Source: RYN-133 sp036497285 (GTDB taxonomy: Bacteria; Actinomycetota; Actinomycetes; Mycobacteriales; Jatrophihabitantaceae). Taken from it: 64,000 nt of DNA. The translations under genes were made by a program, and so were the position numbers. The stretch lies in NCBI GenBank assembly GCA_036497285.1, contig DASXJR010000076.1, positions 1 through 64,000 of the forward strand, given 5' to 3'. The notes beneath the pieces were generated by a model, which saw only the letters and a list, made by a program, of their open reading frames with translations, ran no database searches and had not been told where the DNA came from. Positions 9,020 to 16,328 of the stretch are shown here, piece after piece (position 1 is the stretch's first letter; each line of letters begins with the position of its first letter).

Positions 9020-9622
9020 TCAGCCCTGGTCGCCGGGATTTCCCGGATCTCCTCCGCCGTGGTCTCCGGGTGCCCCGTGCCGGCCGTGGTGAGGCGAGCC
9101 GTGGCGCTTGCTGGTGGGTGGGGTCGTGTGCGGGCCGGGGGCGTGCGACCCGGCGGTCGGTGCCGCAGTCACCGCAGGCGCCTGCGTCGGCTTCGTGGTG
9201 GGTGCCGCAGCGACGGTGCTCGACGTCAGTCCGGCCCGCTCCGACGACGATCGAGCGACCGGGGTCAGTGGTGCCGTCTGCGCCGTCGGCGCCGTCTGCG
9301 CCGTCGGCGTCTGCGTCGTCGTTCGTGCAATGACCGGCGTGCGTGTCGCGAGCCGCCGGGTTCCGCCCGGCCCGGAGGTCGTACTCGCTGCGACGCTGCG
9401 CTCCGAGCGTGGGACGGCCGCGGCAGCTCGCGGGTGGCCGGCCACGCCACGGGATGGCCCAGGCTCTGTGCTGCCGATGCACAGGCTGAGCACTGCGCCA
9501 CCCAACGCACACACGCCGAGGGCGGCGAGGCCTCGGTAGACGCGTCGCGAACGGCGGTTCTCAGTGCCACCGACGACGACGACTGCGTGTCGCGGTGCGC
9601 CGCGGGGGGTTCGGCGGTGCAT
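9020..9622 (-). CDS. Hypothetical single-pass membrane protein with Thr/Pro/His-rich exterior
   Basis: Not recognised. Predicted 200 aa from ATG 9622, 21 nt after the sodX stop on the same strand. A short basic start is followed by one hydrophobic segment (about residues 30-48, LAALGVCALGGAVLSLCIG) and then a low-complexity, extracytoplasmic-type tail with short tandem repeats of TAQTAP and a C-terminus rich in His, Gly and Pro. The His-rich tail could bind metal, which would suit a neighbour of nickel SOD, but this is inference. Low complexity at high GC leaves some doubt that it is coding. Confidence 0.5.
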   Translation of the reverse strand: MHRRTPRGAPRHAVVVVGGTENRRSRRVYRGLAALGVCALGGAVLSLCIGSTEPGPSRGVAGHPRAAAAVPRSERSVAASTTSGPGGTRRLATRTPVIARTTTQTPTAQTAPTAQTAPLTPVARSSSERAGLTSSTVAAAPTTKPTQAPAVTAAPTAGSHAPGPHTTPPTSKRHGSPHHGRHGAPGDHGGGDPGNPGDQG

Positions 9623-9643
9623 GCCCCAATTGCACCACGCTCG

Positions 9644-9970
9644 TCAGGCAGGGTGCGGGCGGTGGGGCACGCGGCGTCCGGTTGGCAGCACCCACACAGC
9701 CCGGGCCTCGACGTCCGCGACGCCGTGGATACCGCTGTCGCCGCCGGCGAATTCGTTGTCCGAAACGAGCCACCAGCCTCCGTCCGCCTCGCGCACAGCA
9801 CGCTTGAGTACCGGCCGCTGGGGCATCGTCCGGAACCGGGCGAGCACGACGTCACCGGCACGGATCCGCGCACCGTGCCGAACGACGACGCAGTCGCCGT
9901 GGCGCAGCGTCGGCACCATCGAAGCGCCGCTGACACGGACCAGTTGCCAGGGAAGAAGCGCTCGTTGCAC
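9644..9970 (-). CDS. sodX: Nickel-SOD maturation protease, signal-peptidase-like
   Basis: Small S24/S26-type serine peptidase, 108 aa, expected to clip the leader from pro-SodN so that the N-terminal nickel hook can form. The nucleophile motif SGASMVPTLRHGD is at residues 14-26, with the serine before MxP. The general base lysine is likely in RPVLKRAVR (near residue 55), and DNEFAGGDSG matches the conserved signal peptidase box near residue 75. The GTG start is at 9970. It is divergent from sodN, 99 nt away; in Streptomyces the two genes are adjacent (remembered), which supports the assignment. Confidence 0.85.
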   Translation of the reverse strand: MQRALLPWQLVRVSGASMVPTLRHGDCVVVRHGARIRAGDVVLARFRTMPQRPVLKRAVREADGGWWLVSDNEFAGGDSGIHGVADVEARAVWVLPTGRRVPHRPHPA

Positions 9971-10069
9971 GGGTTGATAGTCCCCTCAGTTGGGCAGGAA
10001 TGCGGGAGTAGGGTCGATCACAGGAACAGCCACAGCCCTACCGAAATCTCGAACAGAGAGGTCAACGGC

Positions 10070-10468
10070 ATGCGTTTCTTCCGTTCCACCACGACTGCAC
10101 ACGCACATTGCGATCTTCCGTGCGGCGTGTACGACCCGGCACAGGCTCGTATCGAGGCCGAGTCGGTCAAGGCGATCATGGAGAAGTACCAGGGCAACGA
10201 CGACCCGGTGTTCCGCACCCGCGCACTGATCATCAAGGAGCAGCGGTCGGAGCTGGTCAAGCACCACCTGTGGGTGCTCTGGACCGACTACTTCAAGCCA
10301 CCGCACTTCGAGAAGTACCCGCAGCTGCACGAGCTGTTCAACAAGGCGACCAAGGCAGCGGGCGCGTCGGGCGGCAAGGGCGAGGTCGACCCCGCCAAGG
10401 GCGATGAGCTGCTCGAGCTGATCAAGGAGATCGACACGATCTTCTGGGAGACGAAGAAGGCCGCCTGA
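10070..10468 (+). CDS. sodN: Nickel-containing superoxide dismutase
   Basis: Converts superoxide to peroxide and oxygen in the cytoplasm. The 132-aa precursor has a 12-residue leader (MRFFRSTTTAHA) before the nickel hook HCDLPCG, so mature His1, Cys2 and Cys6 are intact. The rest (YDPAQARIEAESVKAI, KHHLWVLWTDYFKPPHF, ending IFWETKKAA) follows the Streptomyces enzyme closely. GAGAGG at 10055-10060 is a good ribosome site for ATG 10070. The protease sodX is divergent upstream. Nickel-responsive control (Nur) is usual in this family, but I could not define an operator in the 99-nt intergenic. Confidence 0.96.
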   Translation: MRFFRSTTTAHAHCDLPCGVYDPAQARIEAESVKAIMEKYQGNDDPVFRTRALIIKEQRSELVKHHLWVLWTDYFKPPHFEKYPQLHELFNKATKAAGASGGKGEVDPAKGDELLELIKEIDTIFWETKKAA

Positions 10469-10473
10469 CGACG

Positions 10474-11145
10474 GTGGCAATGTCAGCAGACGCGAAGGCC
10501 GGCTCCGAGGCGGGGCCGGCCTTCGTGATGCCCCACGAAGTCGGCGACGGCGACGAGCTGTGGCTGGTCCGCCACGGCCAGACGGAGTGGAGCCGCGACG
10601 GCAGGCACACCGGGCGCACCGACATCCCGCTGACCCCGCTGGGCGAGCAACAGGCGCGGGCGCTGGCGGGGATGATGGCGCGGGTCAAGCCCGCACTCGT
10701 CTTGTGCAGCCCGCGCGAACGCGCCCGTCGCACCGCAGAACTCGCCGGGCTCGAGATCGACGAGCTCACCGAGGATCTGAGCGAGTGGGACTACGGCGAC
10801 TACGAGGGCAGGACGAGCGCCGAGATCCACGAGACCGATCCGGGTTGGACGATCTTCAAGGACGGCGCCCCGGGCGGCGAGACCCACGAACAGGTGCGCA
10901 CTCGTGCCGACCGGGTGCTCGCCCGCGCCGCCGCAACGCTGCCCGACGGGCCCGTCGTGCTGGTGGCCCACGGCCACATCAGCCGCGTCCTCGGCGCCAG
11001 GTGGATCGGGCTGCCGGTCTCGGACGGCGCGAACCTGCTGTTGAATGAGGCAGCGCCGAGTCTGCTCGGAGCCGAGAAGGGCGTTCCCGTGATCGCCCAC
11101 TGGAACCGACCCAACCCCACGTCCGAGGAGGACTTCGGTGAGTGA
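10474..11145 (+). CDS. Histidine phosphatase superfamily protein (acid phosphatase/PGM-like)
   Basis: Cytosolic phosphatase of about 223 aa. The phosphohistidine motif LVRHGQTEW is near residue 31, with the downstream acidic residue in LSEWDYGDYEG and the second catalytic histidine in VLVAHGHISRVLG. GTG 10474 and ATG 10480 are both possible starts. It lies 5 nt after sodN and its stop overlaps the anti-sigma gene, so it may join stress-gene transcription. Broad-specificity acid phosphatase, phosphoglycerate mutase-like or sugar phosphatase roles cannot be told apart here. Confidence 0.85.
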   Translation: MAMSADAKAGSEAGPAFVMPHEVGDGDELWLVRHGQTEWSRDGRHTGRTDIPLTPLGEQQARALAGMMARVKPALVLCSPRERARRTAELAGLEIDELTEDLSEWDYGDYEGRTSAEIHETDPGWTIFKDGAPGGETHEQVRTRADRVLARAAATLPDGPVVLVAHGHISRVLGARWIGLPVSDGANLLLNEAAPSLLGAEKGVPVIAHWNRPNPTSEEDFGE

Positions 11146-11560
11146 TCCCGACAACGACGTCATCGGCTATGTGATCGACAACGACGTCGTTGACATCGAG
11201 GTTCCGGCCAGCAGCACCTACGTCGCGACGCTGCGGCTCACTGCGACCAGCCTGGCGGCCCGCTGCGAGCTCACCGTAGACGACATCGACGACCTGGGGC
11301 TCGCGGTCGACGAGGCCTGCTCGCTGTTGCTGCCGCATGCCGAGGCCCACTCCGCCATTCGCGCGCGCTTCCTGCTGGTGACGGGCGCGTTGACGGTCAC
11401 CACGTCCGTCCACGCCCCGGACGCGTCGGCCGCCACGCCTGACCGCAGTGGCTTCGCGTGGAGCGTGCTGTCGGCGCTCGCCTCCCATGTCGAGGTCACC
11501 GGCGAGGGCGACGACCTGACGATCACCGTGACCAAGCGTCGAGAGAACGCACCGGCGTGA
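11138..11560 (+). CDS. RsbW-like anti-sigma factor (GHKL ATPase/kinase)
   Basis: Small GHKL-fold protein, 140 aa, beginning at GTG that overlaps the phosphatase stop. The N-box is recognisable in DDLGLAVDEACSLLL (near residue 52); later GxG motifs are weak, as in many actinobacterial RsbW-type proteins. It overlaps the next gene, a SigF/B-type sigma factor, by 4 nt. In this family the protein binds its sigma factor and releases it when an unphosphorylated anti-anti-sigma appears. No anti-anti-sigma gene is in the window, so the upstream signal is unknown. Confidence 0.82.
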   Translation: MSDPDNDVIGYVIDNDVVDIEVPASSTYVATLRLTATSLAARCELTVDDIDDLGLAVDEACSLLLPHAEAHSAIRARFLLVTGALTVTTSVHAPDASAATPDRSGFAWSVLSALASHVEVTGEGDDLTITVTKRRENAPA

Positions 11561-12351
11561 CCGGCCCTACGGATTCCGAGGAGCGGGAAGGTCCACCGGC
11601 GAGCGAGTTGCTGGCCGAGCTGCACTCGCTGCCCGCCGACGACGCCCGCCGCAAGCGGCTGCGCGATCAGCTCGTCGAGCAACACATGCCGCTGGTCGTG
11701 TACCTGGCGCGGCGCTTCTCGGGGCGCAACGAGCCCATGAACGATCTCGTGCAGGTGGGCTCGATCGGACTGATCAAGGCGATCGACCGGTTCGATCCGT
11801 CGCGCGGTCTGGAGTTCTCCACCTACGCGACCCCGACGATCCTGGGCGAGCTCAAGCGGCACTTCCGTGACACCGGGTGGCTCATCCATGTCCCGCGACG
11901 CGCGCAGGAACTGCAGACGACCCTCAACGCCGCACGCGCGGACCTCTCGCAGGAACTCGGGCGTGCCCCCACGGTGCGCGAACTGGCGCAGCGCATCGAC
12001 GCTCCCGAGGACGCGGTGATCGAGGCCCTCGACGCGGCCCGCGCGTACTCCGGGGTGCCGCTGGACATCCTGGCGCCGCCGGGCGAGACCGTGCCCGAGC
12101 ACCCCATGCTCGGCGTCAACGACGAGGGCTACGAACAGGTCGAGCAACGTGCTGTGTTGCGCGACGTGATCAGTCAGCTGCCCGAGGCCGAGCGCGAGAT
12201 CCTGCTGCTGCGCTTTGTGGCGAACAAGACCCAGACCGAGATCGCCGCACTCGTCGGTGTGTCGCAGATGCAGGTGTCGCGGCTCGTGGCCCGAGGGCTG
12301 AAGAAGATGCGCGCCAGCCTGGGCGCACCCGAACCCGACCCGAAGAAGTAA
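11557..12351 (+). CDS. RNA polymerase sigma factor, SigF/SigB family
   Basis: Group 3 sigma factor of 264 aa. Region 2 is clear in HMPLVVYLARRFSGRNEPMNDLVQVG-type sequence with the core-binding segment GSIGLIKAIDRFDP and the -10 reading helix EFSTYATPTI. Region 3 contains GRAPTVRELAQRI, and region 4 ends in TQTEIAALVGVSQMQVSRL (helix-turn-helix). GTG 11557 overlaps the anti-sigma stop, so sigma and antagonist are made in step. Expected targets are general stress or development promoters; its own operon partners sodN and the phosphatase lie just upstream. Confidence 0.93.
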   Translation: MTGPTDSEEREGPPASELLAELHSLPADDARRKRLRDQLVEQHMPLVVYLARRFSGRNEPMNDLVQVGSIGLIKAIDRFDPSRGLEFSTYATPTILGELKRHFRDTGWLIHVPRRAQELQTTLNAARADLSQELGRAPTVRELAQRIDAPEDAVIEALDAARAYSGVPLDILAPPGETVPEHPMLGVNDEGYEQVEQRAVLRDVISQLPEAEREILLLRFVANKTQTEIAALVGVSQMQVSRLVARGLKKMRASLGAPEPDPKK

Positions 12352-12364
12352 GGGCTCGGCCCCC

Positions 12365-12772
12365 TCAGCGGGTCACCTCGCGGTCCAGCGCGGCGCGGGC
12401 GGGCGGCGTGAACAGCAGGAAGAGCACGGCCAGCGCAGCGATCATGATCGGGGCACCGTAGCCGACTCGTCCGGCCTGGAACCACAAGCTGTACGAGACC
12501 GGCAGGGCCAGCAGTTGCAGCACCACGATCGGCGAGCGCGCCGCCGGACGCAGCCGCTGCAGCGCCCGGGCGCCGAACGCCAGCGCGGCCGCGCCCGCCA
12601 CGGCGAGCGCGGCGCCCAGCAGGGCGCGCCAGATGTCGTTCGGGTCGCCGGTGATGGTCTTGACGACGAGTACGACCGCGGCCGCGACCAGCGCGAGCGC
12701 CTCGACCACGATGAGGACCACCGCGGCGCGGATCGGGCCCGGCGGCCGATCGGTCGTCGTCGGCTCGTCCAC
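12365..12772 (-). CDS. Hypothetical four-helix membrane protein
   Basis: Not recognised by name. Predicted 135 aa from GTG 12772, with about four hydrophobic segments (residues ~20-42, 55-75, 88-105, 108-125) and a short polar N-terminus starting VDEPTTTDRPPGP. The same frame stays open far upstream, but that part is antisense to the lipid kinase gene and not protein-like. It is convergent with the sigma gene (13 nt apart) and divergent from the lipid kinase. Similar small membrane proteins are common near sigF/whiB1 regions in actinobacteria (recalled loosely). Confidence 0.65.
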   Translation of the reverse strand: MDEPTTTDRPPGPIRAAVVLIVVEALALVAAAVVLVVKTITGDPNDIWRALLGAALAVAGAAALAFGARALQRLRPAARSPIVVLQLLALPVSYSLWFQAGRVGYGAPIMIAALAVLFLLFTPPARAALDREVTR

Positions 12773-12790
12773 CGCCCTAACGCTAAGCCA

Positions 12791-12808
12791 TAGGTATTGT
12801 TCGGGGTC
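12791..12808 (+). promoter_or_regulatory. Candidate promoter of leaderless lipid-kinase mRNA
   Basis: TAGGTATTGT supplies a -10-like TATTGT at 12795-12800, 8 nt before GTG 12809. No Shine-Dalgarno sequence is present, supporting a leaderless transcript. Confidence 0.4.
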
Positions 12809-13741
12809 GTGCGCATCCTCGTCGTCTCGAACCCGCGGGCCACGGCGACGACTGCCCGTGAACGCAACGTGCTCACCCATGCGCTGGGCAGCGACGCCGA
12901 GCTCGAACTGGCCGAGACCGCCAACCGCGGACACGCGGCGGCACTGGCCTGCCGGGCCATGCGCAACGGCACGGACGTCGTCGTGGCCTTCGGCGGTGAC
13001 GGCACGGTCAACGAGGTCGTCAACGGGCTGCTCACCGACGGTGTGCACGACCGCATCCCGGCGCTGGGCGTGGTGCCGGCCGGTTCGACGAACGTCTTCG
13101 CCCGGGCCCTCGGCCTGCCGCAGACCCCGATCGATGCCACCGCGCTCATCCTCGAGGCCGTCCGCACCGGAAACCACCGCAGCGTCAGCATGGGCCGCGT
13201 CACGTTGGGGGCCGAGGAACGCTATTTCGTCTTCGCCGCCGGCATGGGCTTCGACGCAGCAATCGTCGCGGGGGTCGAAAGGGAGCGCCGCAAGGGCAAG
13301 GTCTCGACGCACCGGCTGTACACGAAGGTCGGCGTCAAGGAGTTCTTCAAATCCGAGCGCCGCCGCCCCCGATTGCACGTCGAGCTGTCCGACGGCACCC
13401 GCCACGACGACATCTTCTTCGCCCTGGTCACGAACACCGATCCGTGGACCTATGTCGGCAACCGGCCGCTGCGGCCGACGCCGCAGACCGACTTCGAGAC
13501 CGGCCTGGGCCTGTATGCACGCCGTCGGATGAGCACCGCGGGGCTGCTGTTCAGCATGGCTCGGCTGTCGGGCAAGCACGCACGCGTGGGCCGCCGCGGC
13601 GCCTACCTGGTGCACGATCTGGACGGGTTGACCGTGCTCGCCGACGAACCCATGCCGGTTCAGGTCGACGGAGACTATCTGGGACCTCAAGAAAAGCTCG
13701 TTTTCCGTTCCGCCCCAAACGCCGTCAAGGTGTTGGTTTAA
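12809..13741 (+). CDS. Diacylglycerol/lipid kinase family protein
   Basis: Soluble or peripheral lipid kinase, 310 aa. The DAGK catalytic fold is marked by ILVVSNPRAT at the start, the nucleotide loop FGGDGTVNEVVNGL (near residue 56) and VPAGSTNVFARALGLP (near residue 90). The C-terminal part includes PVQVDGDYLG typical of YegS/LCB5-like kinases. GTG 12809 (MRILVVSNP) is preferred to TTG 12797 because family members start exactly there. In actinobacteria such kinases act in phosphatidic acid or phosphoinositide metabolism; the substrate is not determined. Confidence 0.86.
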   Translation: MRILVVSNPRATATTARERNVLTHALGSDAELELAETANRGHAAALACRAMRNGTDVVVAFGGDGTVNEVVNGLLTDGVHDRIPALGVVPAGSTNVFARALGLPQTPIDATALILEAVRTGNHRSVSMGRVTLGAEERYFVFAAGMGFDAAIVAGVERERRKGKVSTHRLYTKVGVKEFFKSERRRPRLHVELSDGTRHDDIFFALVTNTDPWTYVGNRPLRPTPQTDFETGLGLYARRRMSTAGLLFSMARLSGKHARVGRRGAYLVHDLDGLTVLADEPMPVQVDGDYLGPQEKLVFRSAPNAVKVLV

Positions 13742-14118
13742 CGCTATCGCAACCGTCGGTTTGCCCGAATTTATCCGATTTGAGGGCTCGACCTGGACGG
13801 GTTTGACGCGTACGTTTACCCGGTCAAGGTCGACACGAGAGATCGCGAAAAGTGCACAGAAGGGCCCAGCAAAACCCCCGTTGTGCCTGAAACTGGCACT
13901 TGCCGCCCGGGCATAATTCGGCAAGGGTGAGATCTCGGTAGCGCGATCGGGTAGAACGGCCGTCAATGGCCAACGCTGCTCGTGACCGCAGAGTGAGAGC
14001 TGGCTTGCATCTCGGGACGACTTGCTTGAACCTTGAGCACGCTCGTGAAAGGATTCACAAGCGTGACTGGGGACGGCGTCGAGCCCTCCCGCTACGACCA
14101 AGTGAGGAGAAAGACGAC
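13742..14118 (+). promoter_or_regulatory. whiB1 upstream control region
   Basis: A 377-nt gap with no gene. It holds a 7-bp inverted repeat CTTGCCG/CGGCAAG (13899-13905 and 13919-13925) flanking CATAAT, a -10-like hexamer at 13912-13917. It also holds a CRP-type site (14044-14059) and TTGAAC at 14026-14031, 17 nt before AAGGAT inside that site, a possible promoter that a bound regulator would cover. GAGGAG at 14104-14109 is the ribosome site for whiB1. Confidence 0.55.
14044..14059. promoter_or_regulatory. CRP/FNR-type cAMP-receptor site upstream of whiB1
   Basis: CGTGA-AAGGAT-TCACA matches TGTGA-N6-TCACA with one mismatch. It is centred about 67 nt before the whiB1 ATG. In M. tuberculosis CRP (Rv3676) is known to bind the whiB1 promoter, so this site is probably conserved control. 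Confidence 0.7.
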
Positions 14119-14370
14119 ATGGATTGGCGTCACCGCGCGATCTGCCGTGACGAGGACCCGGAGCTGTTCTTCCCCATCGGGAACACCGGGCCTGCGTTGC
14201 TCCAGATCGAGCAGGCCAAGGCCGTGTGCCGGCGCTGTCCGGTGATCTCGCAGTGCCTCGCCTGGGCGCTTGAAAGCGGCCAGGACGCCGGTGTGTGGGG
14301 CGGCTTGTCCGAGGACGAGCGCCGGGCACTCAAGCGCCGCAACGCTCGGGCACGCGCACGACTGGCCTGA
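14119..14370 (+). CDS. whiB1: WhiB1 iron-sulfur/NO-responsive transcription regulator
   Basis: Essential-type WhiB regulator, 83 aa. Four [4Fe-4S] ligands C9, C37, C40 and C46 are in place (C-x27-C-x2-C-x5-C). The turn GVWGG precedes a basic tail EDERRALKRRNARARARLA that contacts DNA. Sequence and length are nearly those of M. tuberculosis WhiB1 (MDWRHKAVCRDEDPELFFP as remembered), which binds the primary sigma factor and responds to nitric oxide. The frame is open upstream but ATG 14119 has a good ribosome site. The neighbour pdtaS on the opposite strand repeats the mycobacterial order. Confidence 0.96.
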   Translation: MDWRHRAICRDEDPELFFPIGNTGPALLQIEQAKAVCRRCPVISQCLAWALESGQDAGVWGGLSEDERRALKRRNARARARLA

Positions 14371-14376
14371 CCCCCG

Positions 14377-14429
14377 AAAAAAGCCTCGCCGGTGCCGGTC
14401 GCGATCGCGACCGGCACCGGCGTTTTTTT
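14377..14429. terminator. Bidirectional intrinsic terminator between whiB1 and pdtaS
   Basis: A perfect 18-bp inverted repeat occupies 14387-14422 (half-site CGCCGGTGCCGGTCGCGA). It is preceded by AAAAAA (14377-14382) and followed by TTTTTTT (14423-14429). The T run ends the whiB1 transcript, and the A run gives the T run for pdtaS on the other strand. Confidence 0.93.
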
Positions 14430-14446
14430 GTGCGCTGTCCGCCGAC

Positions 14447-15967
14447 CTAGCCGCCCACCCGAGCCCGCCGACCCAACGGCATCAGCACCACCGCACTCGT
14501 GCCCGGCCGCGGCTCACGTGGGCGTAGTTCGACCGTCCCGTCCAGCTCACCGGCGACCAGGGTCCGCACGATCTGCAGGCCCAGCTCGCCGGAACTGGCC
14601 CGGAACCCTTCCGGAAGGCCGACGCCGTCGTCGTCGATGCGCAGCTCCAGCTGCCCCCGCGAGCGCGTCGCCCGTACCGTTACCGCGCCCCGTCTCTCGT
14701 CCGGGAAGGCGTGCTCGAGGGCGTTCTGCACCAGCTCCGTCAGTACCAGCACCAGCGCCGTGGCCACCTCCGCAGGGAGTTCGCCGAACGATCCGTCGCG
14801 ATGCGCGTCGACGCGTCCGGTCGAGCCCATGACGTCGGAGAGCATCCCGAGCAGCCGGTCCACGACCTGATCGAAGTCCACCTCCTCGTCGACCGAGACG
14901 GACAGCGTCTCGTGCACGAGGGCGATCGAGGCGACCCGCCGCATCGACTCCTCGAGCGCGACCCGGGCGGCCGGGACGGCGACCCGACGTGCCTGCAGCC
15001 GCAACAGCGCCGCCACCGTCTGCAGGTTGTTCTTCACCCGATGGTGGATCTCGCGGATCGTCGCGTCCTTGCTCATCAGCGCGCGGTCACGGCGGCGCAG
15101 CTCGGTGACGTCCTGCATCAGCAGCAATGCGCCCAGCGTCTCGCCGCGCGGGCGCAGCGGGATCGCCCGGAACAGCACGGTGGCTCCGCCGCCTTCGACC
15201 TCGATGCTGGCCGGCTGCCCGCCGTCGATGGCCGCCTCGACGGCATAGCCGAGGTCGCTGGCGTCGAACGGATCGTCGGCCACGCCGCTGGTCAGTTCGT
15301 GCAGCGGCTCGCCCACCACCTGCCCGGCGATGCCCAGCCGGCTGAACGCCGACAACGCGTTGGGGCTCGCGTAGATGATCGTGCCGTCCGGTTCGAGGCG
15401 CATCACGCCGTCGCCGACCCGCGGCCCGGACCCCTCCTCCTCACTGGCGTCCGGATTGGGGAACGTGCCGTCGACCACCATCGCCGACAGGTCCGCGGCC
15501 GTCTGCAGGTAGACCAACTCCAGCTGCGACGGGGTCCGCACGCTCGCCAGATTGGCGTCCTTGCCGAGGACGGCGAACACCTCCCGGCCGGGGCCGCCGT
15601 CCCGGATCGGGATCGCCTCGCGACGGATCGGCAGGTCGCCGTCCCAGTCCGGCTCGGTCTCGCGGAACAGGCGGGCCTCGCGGAAGGCGGTGCGCATCGG
15701 CACCGCGCGGTCGCCACGGCTGATGACGCCGACCTGGTCGTGCTGGTAGGCGGTGGGGCCGGTCGTCGGCCGGCACTGGGCCGCGCACAGGAAGGCTCCG
15801 GTCGTGCCGGCCTCGCCGTCGTGGATCTGGATCGGGACCCACAGCAGCAGGTCCGCGAAGGCGAGATCGGACAGCAACTGCCACTCGCCGACGAGCCGCT
15901 GCAGGTGGTCGATCTGCTCGTCGTCGAGAGTTGTTCGCGAGGACAGCAACTCCGACAGCGCCGACAC
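14447..15967 (-). CDS. pdtaS: PdtaS-type cytosolic sensor histidine kinase
   Basis: Sensor kinase of 506 aa without membrane segments. An N-terminal GAF-like region (to about residue 160) is followed by a PAS domain (about 185-285, from RLEPDGTIIYASPNALSAF). The HisKA_2 dimerisation box EIHHRVKNNLQTVAALL is near residue 305, and a GHKL ATPase has TELVQNALEHAF and DDDGVGLP. This layout is that of M. tuberculosis PdtaS (Rv3220c), which signals through the antiterminator PdtaR and is tied to cyclic-di-GMP, copper and NO responses. The PdtaR partner is not in the window. GTG start at 15967. Confidence 0.92.
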   Translation of the reverse strand: MSALSELLSSRTTLDDEQIDHLQRLVGEWQLLSDLAFADLLLWVPIQIHDGEAGTTGAFLCAAQCRPTTGPTAYQHDQVGVISRGDRAVPMRTAFREARLFRETEPDWDGDLPIRREAIPIRDGGPGREVFAVLGKDANLASVRTPSQLELVYLQTAADLSAMVVDGTFPNPDASEEEGSGPRVGDGVMRLEPDGTIIYASPNALSAFSRLGIAGQVVGEPLHELTSGVADDPFDASDLGYAVEAAIDGGQPASIEVEGGGATVLFRAIPLRPRGETLGALLLMQDVTELRRRDRALMSKDATIREIHHRVKNNLQTVAALLRLQARRVAVPAARVALEESMRRVASIALVHETLSVSVDEEVDFDQVVDRLLGMLSDVMGSTGRVDAHRDGSFGELPAEVATALVLVLTELVQNALEHAFPDERRGAVTVRATRSRGQLELRIDDDGVGLPEGFRASSGELGLQIVRTLVAGELDGTVELRPREPRPGTSAVVLMPLGRRARVGG

Positions 15968-16076
15968 AGGTCAACCTTGCCATGACCCGCGGAGGAGACG
16001 ATCACCCGGCATTGCACAAATCTGACGTTCGGGACGATATGGTCTGCCTACAACTCTCTCCCCCGGGAGGCGGACC

Positions 16077-16328
16077 ATGTACGACGACGAGCCGCAAGAC
16101 GAACCGGCGGCCAGACCGCTCTCAGCCGGCACGAAACTCATCGCGGGGGTGCTGCTCGCGATTCCGCTCATCGCGCTGGCACTCGTACCGACGTACTCGT
16201 ACGAGACGCCCAAGCTGTGGGGATTCCCGTTCTTCTACTGGTACTTGCTGCTCTGGGTCCTGCTCACCCCTGCCTTCACCTGGGGCGCCCACCTTGTGAT
16301 CACCCGGGCGCGAGGTGAGCGTCCGTGA
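16077..16328 (+). CDS. DUF3311 small membrane protein
   Basis: An 83-aa protein with two hydrophobic helices (about 20-40 and 53-73). GGGAGG upstream of ATG 16077 is a strong ribosome site. DUF3311 proteins are almost always found directly before a sodium/solute symporter, and the stop here overlaps the symporter GTG by 4 nt. It probably acts as a small accessory subunit of that carrier; its role is not known. Confidence 0.85.
   Translation: MYDDEPQDEPAARPLSAGTKLIAGVLLAIPLIALALVPTYSYETPKLWGFPFFYWYLLLWVLLTPAFTWGAHLVITRARGERP

Noticed and set aside
12773..14329. Long minus-strand frame leading into the 135-aa membrane protein
   Set aside because: Antisense to the lipid kinase and the whiB1 region; only the last 135 codons look like a membrane protein.
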